Positions 25,545 through 35,400 of a stretch of 64,000 bases of DNA are shown in pieces (within the stretch, counting starts at the first letter, position 1; each line of letters begins with the position of its first letter). The position numbers were made by a program, and so were the translations under genes. The notes beneath the pieces are model-generated. The model saw nothing but the letters and a program-made list of their open reading frames with translations. It was not told the origin of the DNA and did no database searches. Source of the DNA: Setoptus koraiensis (Eukaryota > Arthropoda); NCBI GenBank assembly GCA_048013815.1, contig CM106586.1, forward strand, positions 2,356,001 to 2,420,000. The letters are read 5' to 3'.

Positions 25545-27319
25545 TTTTTCCTTTGCCTCCTACGGGGTGCTTGTCGTGCCATCCGAAAGATCCCTTCTTT
25601 CCACTGTGGGCTCCCATGTCCAACCAGCCGCTAACGCCGTGTCCGTGCTTATAGTGACCTGTGTGTGTGTGTGTGTGTGTGTTGATTAATTATGAATTTA
25701 TGATTGATATTATTGATTTTAACGAAAAACTCGACATGTTAGATGAGATAACAGCGAATCGCTCGCACGAAAGCATTGTTATCTGTCGACGGTTCCCACA
25801 TTCGCATGCATTGTGAACTGTCAGACTGTTTATGCATTGCACTGTGTTGCAAATTAGATGATATCTCTATGAAATAGAAAAGATGGCAAGATACAAAATT
25901 GTGAGAGTGGCTGCATGCAGTAATGACAATGACTACACAGCGGCCGGTCGGTGAGATCGTGTCCCATGCCCGCTGTGTATTTCTCAGGCGAGCTTGCCAG
26001 GTATTGTTGCCTCTCACAATTGTCAGACAATATCACTACGTCATTGTTCAGCTCGTCAGTTCACATAACATTATGTAACAACAGTGGCAGACAATGGCGT
26101 TGCTTTGGTCGTGCCATACTAACCAACAGCCGACATAGTATGATCGCTGAAAAGAGCCACTGCAGTTCGTAGCCAGTCGAGCTAGCCACGACAACTTGTC
26201 AGTTTGATACATGCTGCTTGCTAACACACACAAGATACAAACTTGATATCAAACAAATCCCTCACTTCACTCAACCAACAGTAATTAGTCAGCTGGTCAA
26301 TCAGTCAGTTAATTAGTGGGCTGACTAATTAGTCAGCTGATTGATCATGTCAGCCAGTTTGACTCACCTGAGGCAGCGGCCTTCAAGTCGGTGGTGGTGC
26401 TGTACATGTGCTTTGAGTCGGCTGAATCTTGTTCGCCTCTGTCCACGATCCTTGACATTGGGTCACGTTGCTCGTTGTCGATGTCGCTGGCGTCATCGTT
26501 GATGTTGTCATTGTTGTTGTTGTTGTTGTTGCTCAATTCTTGCACTAGTTGCTGTCTCTTGCTGCTGTTGTGTTGCATTTTTTTGTTTGTCAACGCGCTC
26601 GGACGCGACTCCAAACCAAAACCGATGGCTCGTGTCGCCGACGATGGTCGCGACATTGGCGACGATGCCGCTCTGGCTCGCGGATGTTCAACGGGCACCG
26701 GCGATCCCGATGACTCGTCGTCGTCCAAATTCGATGTCTCGTCAGCGCCCATTGGTCGCTCGTCGTCGGCCTGATCGGCGGACTCGTCGGAAGCTGAGGC
26801 ACTCTCTCCTTGGCCGCCGCCCAATGAATTGGCCTCACTAATGTCACTGTTCATGTTTTTGTCGTGCTCCTCGCGATCATTGCCAGAAAATTCATTTATT
26901 GGGCCACTGTCTGATTCTGAGTTGCCCTTTGGGCTGCTCTCTTCGGCCATTCCCAAATTGTGATGCTGACGATGCGAATTGGCCTTTTTGTGGTGCGATG
27001 CAGCCACTTCCGGTCGCTCGTAAGACGATTCGCTGTCGTCGTCGTTGGATGATTCGCCGTCATCGTTTCGTTTCATATCTTCGTCAATATCCGAATTGGC
27101 CTTGTCCAGCGCACCTAAACTCAATTCTGCCTCGTTCATGAATTCAAATTTGTTGTTTGCGTCGCCTGTTTGGTCAGAATTTTCACCGTTGTCATTGAAA
27201 TACGATGCTGGCTGCGATTGTTTCTTCAATGGCTTTGCCTCGCTTGATATCAAACACAATTGTAGGGCCATGGCTACAACAACTACTGAGGCCAAAATTT
27301 TGCTGTTGATTCTGATCAT
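25540..27319 (-). CDS. Secreted acidic protein with basic His/Gly/Lys tail, two exons
   Basis: Exon 1 is 27319-26368, exon 2 is 25658-25540, and the intron is 709 bp. The donor is CAG|GTGAGT and the acceptor is ACACAG|GT; phase 1 matches exactly and the spliced product is 356 aa. Residues 1-28 (MIRINSKILASVVVVAMALQ and LCLISSEA) are a signal peptide. The body is disordered and rich in Ser, Asp, Glu and Asn (runs such as NDDGESSNDDDSESS and NNNNNNDNINDD). Exon 2 adds 38 basic residues containing HYKHGHG, GAHSGKKGSFGWHDKH and ends GGKGKK. An acidic body joined to a cationic tail suggests an extracellular matrix, cuticle or mineral/polyanion-binding protein, but this is inference. The 5' UTR is AC-rich, with a TATA-like AATAAAAG about 120 bases upstream of the ATG. 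The tail resembles part of the 39-kb protein. No named family is recognised. Confidence 0.72.
25661..25682. repeat. GT/CA microsatellite forming the intron 3' end
   Basis: About 11 GT units. Read on the minus strand they are (CA)n ending in the acceptor CAG of the 25.5-27.3-kb gene, in place of a normal pyrimidine tract. Confidence 0.85.
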
Positions 27320-27440
27320 TTTGATGTGTTTGTGTTTGTTTTGGTGTTTGTTTGATATTTATGGTTGCTGTTGGTTAGTTGCTTTGTTGTTGATGCACAA
27401 GTCAAGTGATGAATGAGTTAGTGATTGTCGTTGGCGCTGA

Positions 27441-27448
27441 CTTTTATT
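27441..27448 (-). promoter_or_regulatory. TATA-like element of the 27.3-kb gene
   Basis: AATAAAAG on the minus strand about 120 bases before the ATG, just downstream of a perfect palindrome. The transcribed side between it and the ATG is A/C-rich, as other 5' UTRs here seem to be. Confidence 0.35.
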
Positions 27449-27454
27449 CAAAAT

Positions 27455-27468
27455 CATCTCAGCTGAGA
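27455..27468. promoter_or_regulatory. Perfect 14-bp palindrome with E-box core
   Basis: ATCTCAGCTGAGAT is its own reverse complement and is centred on CAGCTG, a class of site bound by bHLH dimers. It sits directly upstream of the TATA-like element of the minus-strand secreted-protein gene. Confidence 0.4.
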
Positions 27469-28520
27469 TCCAATGGCGGCCAAGATTACGCCTGATTAAA
27501 CAAACAGGCGCAACGCGATTACATAATCTATATCGGATAGATCTATAGCCACTATGGGATGGCTGCTATGCGACAGCAGTTACTGTTTCAGTTGCAGTTT
27601 CAGCTACCGACACAGCCCCTAAGACCGTGCCAGGCAATACCGGATTCTGTGTAGCGTATGCTCGTTTTGAACCGGTAAATCACACACAACTATAGCCATC
27701 ACTGTTGCTGCATTAAATTAATACAGCAACACACAAAATCAATTTATAAATGGCACTCCCCCCTCCTTCGGGCGTCTGAGCCACTCCTCTATACATGATA
27801 TATAAGATGATGATTACACAACAAAATTCATTGATCCTGATGATGATGCAACAAGCAACGGCATCCAATCAAAGTGCCAAGAGCGACAGTGTGGCCTTGA
27901 TTTTGAGCCTTACTCTCACTCACTGACAAACAAAATCAACGTTGATGTTACGTCAAACATAAGGCACGATAGATAGAGATAAAAGTTGAGTCGGTGCAGT
28001 TTAATTTAATCACTAGGCAATGTTATCATCATGAGCATGAGCATCATTGAAGGAACAATAAAGAAAAGGAGAATAATATAAAAAATAATAAAGATCCGGA
28101 TCAAGATCGTTCGCGATCTATTGTTATGTAACGTCGTCTCGACTTGCCTACTCCGTAATGGCGGATTTAATGGCAACGAGTAGTGACGGCATCACACATA
28201 CACTTAGCAATGGCAACATAAAGGCAATCACTAAATCAAATAGAAATAGACATACACACACACTCTTGGCTAAGTTATTGGTGGGCATTGCGTAAGCGAG
28301 TGAACAACAACCTGAAATACCTGTATACTAATAGGTTGCTGATGCTGCTGCTCGATAGCTCTGCTGCCATGGATGCTTAACAAGCCAAAGAAGCTGAATA
28401 AGCTAAATAAGAATGGGCAAACGTTTTTTTTTCTTTCTCTCTCTCTTTCTCTGCCATCAATGTCGGCTGTTGACTGTTCGATGGATCTCTCTTTAAAATG
28501 GCTCCTTCTGTGCCTTACAC

Positions 28521-28553
28521 AGCAACAACAACAGCAACAACAACAACAACAGC
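28521..28553. repeat. CAA/CAG array
   Basis: About eleven CAA or CAG triplets. Confidence 0.85.
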
Positions 28554-28701
28554 GCGCAATGAGCAGAGACACAACATACAAAAAGAAACGAGTAACAAGA
28601 AGAACCCGTTGAGTGATCTTGACATGATGATACAGTTAGACAATCAATCAATAATTAGTTTGTATCATCGTGGTTCAAGTGACACTCAACTCGATAGGCA
28701 A

Positions 28702-28735
28702 CTCACAAACAAACAAACAAACAAACAAACCAACG
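28702..28735. repeat. AAAC tetranucleotide repeat
   Basis: Pure AAAC (or CAAA) units. Looser copies continue to about 28785. Confidence 0.85.
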
Positions 28736-29357
28736 GATAGGCAAACAAACGGATAAACAAACAGACAAACAAGCAAACAAACAAATGAACTCAACTCGTT
28801 GACTTATTGCCAATAAATTATTGCCAATAAGTTATTGGCAAGGCATTGTTTGCATTGTTGACCGCAGTGTCACCCGATCAGACGTGTCGCCACAATTATC
28901 TGAGCTGCTCTGCGTTGTGATTAATGCTGGCCGATAGTGTTGACGTTGTCACGGTGATTGGTGGCATCAAAACTTTAGGTTAATCCATTATAATTAATGA
29001 TTGATATTAGCCAGATTTTGTGTACATATTCATAAGCAATAATTGATTGGCGAGTAACACCAGTTGGTAGTTGCGCGTAAGCGGGTTTAGGTTGCCAAGT
29101 GCGCTATGGCGACGTGGCGCATAACACAGGCGCCATTCGGTGGGCTTGTGTGTGCTAATTAGAGGACAGGTGTAGTGCCCATAAGAAGGTCACCGTGAGT
29201 GCACAGTGATACCGGGCACAAACTGGCGACATCAACTCCGACTATTTCAGTCTGAAATGGCCGTAATGGCGGCACTGACCGGACTGAGGTGACCAGTGTG
29301 TGCAGTGGTCAGTGTGCGCAGTGGTCAGTTAAGTGGCAGTGTCAAGAGGCATTGTGC

Positions 29358-29375
29358 ACTGCCAGCGCTGGCAGT
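29358..29375. repeat. Perfect 18-bp palindrome
   Basis: ACTGCCAGCGCTGGCAGT equals its reverse complement. A third arm, TGGCAGTG, lies about 25 bases to the left and can pair with the left half. Confidence 0.85.
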
Positions 29376-29426
29376 CATAATAGTAATGAAATAAGCATCA
29401 GAGAGACCTTGCTTCGAAGCGTGAAT

Positions 29427-29505
29427 CCTGTTGTTGCTGGTAGTTGATGGTTGTTGCTGGTTGTTGCTGGCTGTTGCTGGCTGTTGCTGGCTGTTGCTGG
29501 CTGCT
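29427..29505. repeat. TGTTGCTGG 9-bp tandem array
   Basis: About eight units of TGTTGCTGG with TGTTGCTGGC drift. Confidence 0.85.
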
Positions 29506-30829
29506 GACTGCTGCCGACTGTGAATTATGTGAACGTGATGATGAACAGCGCGACAGTAGCGCAACCTGTGGTCAGTGTAGTGTGACACTAATCACTTACA
29601 TAACATTATCATTATTGTTGTTAGTCTCTCACACAATAATGAGCGGTTGTTGTATGTTGGCGGCACAAAAGAGAGAGAGAGAGATTGAGCGATGGCACGA
29701 AAAGAGAGAGAACGACGTGCCTCATTGGGACACTAACAATGTCAGCAGATGCAGCCAAATGGAGCCACATTGCGCCACATTGCGCCAGATGGAAAGGAAA
29801 AAGTCGGCGTCGCTAAAAAGTTTCGCCCGCTTGTAAAATTTACCAGTTAACAATGAGCACTGATTGCTTTCGCTTCCTGTCGCCATTTCTGCTACCAGTG
29901 ACCAGCGACCGGCGACCAGCCACTAGCAACTAGTGACTGGTCACTCGTCTCTAGTGGCCGCTCACCGGCAACTAGTGGCCGCAAGTCTCATTGCCAACTC
30001 GACAGCAACTCACCTGAATGAATCTCACTCTCACCTGTTGCACAATTCCCCTGTGTGTTGCGTCTGTCATGGAGTGTGTCGCAATCAGCATGATGGCGTC
30101 ATCACGGTACGCGTAGTATATGGTGGCAACAATAGTAGTGGCATCACTTGTAGTGGCACCACATGTAACAGCGTGGCAGCCGAGAGAACAGGTTGATATG
30201 TGGACAAGTGCACTTGTTGTGGCCACTTTTGCTGGGCTGCATCATGTGTGTTGCAATAGCATGATGCAACACACACACACACACACGACAACGGCGACAA
30301 GAGTAAGTTACGTCAAGTTGCTCTTGAACTGTTATCGAGTGCGAGCAATTTGCTACTTTTTTTCAAATTCTTTTTGTTGTTCGCTTTGTGTTGTTCGCTT
30401 TGTGTTGGCGCTGAGCAATTGGCAGCAATTCGAGAGAGTTGCTCGCCAATTCGCCGAAAAGAAGAATTGCACAGAACATTGGCAAGCAATTGCGAGCACA
30501 TCGGACATCACAACAAGTCGACAACATCATTACTGAGTCAGTAGTACTGACTTGCGTAACAATGGCACCAGTTATGCTGCTGCACAAAATAAACACAATC
30601 GCCATACCGGGCAAGCAAGACGAGCAACGACAATACTGCTTGCATCATGGCCAAATGTGGCCGCCATATGTGTCGTTGGGGCCTGATGGGCGCTGCTGTT
30701 TGTCGAGCTGTTTCCCGAGCTGTTGTTTCAGTGATGTCGCATCTGAAATATCTCGCAAACTGTTAGCGCTGCATGCCAGACAACAGGCCAGATATGTTAG
30801 TCAGTTAACAGATACAATTTTAGCTTTGG

Positions 30830-30891
30830 CTTCACACTGGCGAGTCGCGGCTTCACACTGGCGAGTCGCGGCTTCACACTGGCGAGTCGCG
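30830..30891. repeat. 21-bp tandem triplication
   Basis: Three nearly identical units of CTTCACACTGGCGAGTCGCG plus one G. The lack of drift suggests a recent duplication. Confidence 0.92.
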
Positions 30892-32059
30892 ACAGCAGCA
30901 ATCAAACGAAATCATAAACAATAATCTGTTTGCTGTCCAGTGACTAGATTGTGTTACTTGTGTCACTCACTCCACGGACACAGCGTCGCATGGTGAGTTG
31001 TGTCGCACACTCCCAACGACAAACTTTGCGGACAGCGAGTCACAAAGTCACTCGACGGCTGTCGGTCGTCGCCAAATGGGACATTTTGTGCCTAGTTTGT
31101 GTTCTCTTGCGGACACAAACAAACACAACGAACCAGCGAACGAAGCGACGGAGCAACCAGCGAGAGAGCGAAAAAACGAGCCAACGAGAGAGCGAGACAA
31201 GAGAGAACAAAACATAAAAATGCAGCTCGCACAGAGATTAGAATCGCGCATCATTAATTAGGCGGATACTGGCCGGCAAAGTGGAGAAGTTAATTTGCAG
31301 CAGCAGCGCACATTTATTATTTAATTATAATGACCATGTTGATGCTGATGATACTAATAAATAAAGTGCTCGCTCTTGGTCGCTGTGTATTTTATATTTT
31401 TCGTTCTGTGTTTATTAATGCCAGTACCAACAAATCAACACTGTCGTGTCGACAAGTTCACACACACACACAGCGACACTGTCCACTGTCTAGACTCTGG
31501 ACTATGGACTCTAGAGTATGGACGGTCCAATACAGTGAAAAGTGAACACTTTACACTAAACAAGACAAGAAACTCGCCAGCTGACAGCTCAATGTGCTCA
31601 GTGTGTGCGATATCGAGCCACACTAATTAAGACGACGTTAATCAACTTAAACTCATGGTCAGTTCATCATAACTGCATGCCATCCCGCTGCCATCTACGC
31701 TCGGCTAACATATTAATTATCACTTATGTGCCACCTGACACACACAAACACACTCAGGCACTCATGCGTCTGACAGTTTGATACGGATATTTGAACGGCG
31801 ACTCGCCAGCGCCAATTTGGGTATCGAATCTGTGGCCTGACGATTGCACGAGCCACCCAGTTAGCAGCTTGCCCAGTCCAGTATTGTGACACGGCAAGGC
31901 CAAATAATAACGCAACTACAACTGAAAATGGCGCCAAACAGACTCGCAAACACTAACTAACAAAGCTTGTAAACTAGGCGCCCAATAAGTGGACGCACTC
32001 GTTAACAGATGATCGATTTCGTTGATTTTATTGATTGGCGCTCGCTCGCTAGCTCGCTG

Positions 32060-32065
32060 TTTATT
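32060..32065 (-). terminator. Possible poly(A) signal of the 1614-aa gene
   Basis: AATAAA on the minus strand about 400 bases beyond the stop codon. Tentative, since other copies occur nearby. Confidence 0.25.
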
Positions 32066-32467
32066 GGCCAGCGATCGACGGCTGGCTCGAACAGTTTCAA
32101 TTTATAGCCGCTCGACGCTCATTGGGCCGGCGCCGTAGCCGTTGGTTTGCCGTTGCAACAATATGCAAATTTTGTTCACGAATCGCCAATGATTACGACA
32201 AACGCTCACTGGATGTTGAAGCGCGCGCTTGTCGGCTGCCGACAGGTCAGTTGGCGCCTCGTGTGTGTGTGTGTGTGTGCGCGCAAGTCGCTCGTATAAG
32301 TGGCTATAAATAACTGACACACAACTTATACTCATTAACGACTATTCTAATTCAGGTAGGTCGTTTGCGCAACAGTGTGTCGACATGAACCGGCCATCGA
32401 CTGGCCAGTGCGCCACTCGAGCCAAACTGACAAGTGTGAGCGAGCCAACGGTGAGCCGATGGCGCAA

Positions 32468-35400
32468 TCACAGGCTCTCATTTGGCACTTTGAGTTTGTG
32501 TTCATGTTGGTGCTTTTCTGCTGGCACGGGCGCGGTGCTGTTGCTGTTAGTCGCAAGTGCGACAAGTGCGCCCGATTTGCCGCTCGCCATCGAGCTGGTC
32601 GCATTGGACGATTGTGGCGAATTGGCGCCAGTTGGCATCACGATCGACGTTACAAACTTTTTATCCTGTTTGTCGCCCGCCGGCTTCATTGGTGGCCTGT
32701 AATCGGTGGTTGTTTGCAGTTGCGTTAAATCTTGTTGCCGTTGGGCCCCTTGCAACGTGGTGAGCGCGGCCACAACGGGTTTGTTGTTTCGCTTGATCAT
32801 CACCTGACATTTGTCGTCGCCGTTGCACGAGGCATAATAACTGGAGTCCTCGTTGTGATAATCGTCGCCATTGTTTCGTTTGTTTTGGCCAAAGTCTGTG
32901 TCGCTGTCCAAATAGTCGTCGCGTTCGTCTTGGTCATAATCGTCGCCGAGTAGCGGCAATTTAAACTCTACCTTGTTTGCGTGCGCCTTTGTTTGCGTGC
33001 TCGCCGGCCTGTAATTATCGTTTGCATTTTCGTCGTTTGCGTTGCTTGAATTGTGGTCACTTGTTCCCGGCGCCTTCTTATTTTTTCGCCTTCTCCTCTT
33101 CTTGCTTCTCGCCCTCCTTCTCTTGGGCCTTGTTTGTTGTTGGTCGCTGGAGCTGGAGCTGTCGTCGTCGTCGACGTTGTTGTTGTCGCTGTTGCTGTTG
33201 TCGTCGCTGGCCGCCCGGCCGCCGGCCGACTCTGTTGCGCTCAGCGGCAGCTGATGGTCGCTCGATTCGTGGCCGGCCGACCAATTGTTTGTTTTCTTCA
33301 CCCGTTGTCGCCTCCGCCGGCCTCTCCCCTTTTGTCGGGACCCCCTCGGGCGGCTGGCGGCCGCCCTGTTGCGGGCGCGCTGTTCTAGCTCGTGGCCGTG
33401 ATAATCGTAGTCGTCCAGCTTATCTCTAGCTATGTGTCCCAACAGCTCGCCGCTCTGCTGCCCCCGTCGCTGTTGCCGGCGCCGCCCATTGGGTCTGCGT
33501 CGGCCGGCCTGCCATTGATTCTGACGTTTTCTCTTTCTCTTTCGTTGCCCGTTGTTCGCGTTGTTCCGCTGCCCAACTTGCAGCCGACTGTGCCTATTTC
33601 CGCGCCGCCTGCTCGTGTCACTAACGCCATAGTAACTCCTGCTGTCATTCATGGACTCGTCCACCTGCGGCCTTCTGTGGTTGGCGTTGTTGTTGTTGTC
33701 GTTGTTGCCGCTGTTGCCGCTGTAGCTGCTGTTGTTGCCGTTGTTGTTGCTGTTGTTGTTGTTGCCGGTGTGGGGCCGATTGAGCGCGAACTCGGCCGAC
33801 TCGTGATGGTGCCGGTCGCCGTTGTCGTCGTTGTCTCGGCTGCTGTTTGTGTTGCTGTTGCTGGTGGCGGCGGCGCTTGTGCCGTTGCCACTTGTCGTCG
33901 TATCGTTGTCATCATCGCGATTCGAATTGAACTCAGACGAGGAATTCCTTTCACCTGAGCTGTCGCTATCTTTATTGCTATCATTGCTGTTGCCGTTGCC
34001 GCCGCCGCCACCGCCGCCATTGTGGCTGTCACTTGGCTGTTTGTTGTTTGCGGACTCTTTCACCTGTTGCCGGCCTGAATCGGCGCGCTGGTCTGAATCG
34101 GAGTCGTCCGAATTGGTATCACTCTCAATTGATTCGTTTGACACCGCCGGCCGCTTCGATCGTGTCGGCGGCGGCGGCTCCTCTTCGCCGGTGCCGCCTG
34201 CATCTAGGTGGTCTTGAGCCGACGGGTCGTTTTGTGGCCGCAGCTTCTTCTTTTTAGCTTCGGAGGCCTCGTGCTCTTGCTGCCGCTGCTGCGAATCGGG
34301 CTCGCCGTCGGCCGTGCCGTCGTTATCGTCGTCCCGCTCGTCGTGACCACCGGCATCGAGTGATCTACCTGTGCTCTTTCTTCTCTTCTTTTTATCTGCA
34401 TCTTGCGAGCGTCGTCGCATGCCTCTCGGCGCCACCGACTCGCCGCTCGCCTCCTCCTCTTCTTCGTCGTCGTCGTCGTCCTCCTCTTGCCCTTGCCCTT
34501 GCTCTTGCCCTTGCTGCTGCTTGTCACGTGGCCGCTTCCTCTTGTTGCGCTGGCGTCTCTTTTTTCGCCGTCTCACCTGTCGCTGTTCGGGCGCGTCCGG
34601 CTCTGCGGCGCTTGTTTGTTTATCGGCGTCGCTGTCTCCGGACTCGGATCTCTTAATTTTGGCGGCGCCCGCCGCCGCCTCGTTGGCCGGCTTATTCGGC
34701 TTCAATTTGTCTGCCAGATCCTCGAAGAAATCGTCGTCGAAATACTTTTCCAGATCACTAGATATGTCGTCGGTTGTTTCGTCGGTGTGCGCTCGAGCAC
34801 GCTGCTGCTGCGCTCCAGTGGCCGCCGTGGCCGTCTTGTTGCTGTCGTTGTTGCCCGTTTGATCGGCCAGCGGAGCCGATCTGGTTGACTTTCCGTTGGA
34901 GCCCGAAGCTCGGCCGTCGTTGCCAGCGTCGCCGCTGCCGCTGCCACTGCTGTAACTGTTACGAACAATGGCGTCAATTAGACGCCTGCTGTCCAGTCGT
35001 TCTTTGCTGTTGGCCTCCTTGCTGTTGGCCTTGGCCAACAATTTCAACAACAGCGACAGCTCGTCCGAGCTCAATTTTGACGAATCAAACAGGCGCAACA
35101 TTCTTTCGTGTTCGCTCTCCTGTCGCGATTGATTGTCGTCCGGCGTGTCTGACGATGACGAGCCGCCGCCTTCGCCATCGGCGCTGCTAGTGCCGTTCCC
35201 CACTTGGCCCTGTTTTTGTTTGTCCTTGAACGCCATCTCCATCTCGACCTCGTCATCCAGATCGTCGCCCTGTTCGTCGGCCTGGGCCTCTTGGTCGCTG
35301 TCGGTGTCCACGTCCAAATCCGAGTCAGAGTCACTGTCGAACCCGTCCGCTCCGTCGGCCGCCTTCTGAGTCATTCTAATCAAATTCTTCAACAATTGCT

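Larger units (their letters stand above)
27470..32050. other. Intergenic between the 27.3-kb gene and the 1614-aa gene
   Basis: It holds a CAA array (28521-28553), an AAAC tetramer array (28702-28735), palindromes (28821-28841, 29358-29375), a TGTTGCTGG array (29427-29505) and a 21-bp triplication (30830-30891). No coding exon is supported. It may include the 3' UTR, or a missed last exon, of the 1614-aa gene. Confidence 0.45.

Noticed and set aside
33392-34862. Several 130-190-codon plus-strand frames rich in Val, Ser, Leu and Arg
   Set aside because: They are mirror frames of the minus-strand 1614-aa gene, produced by its triplet runs.
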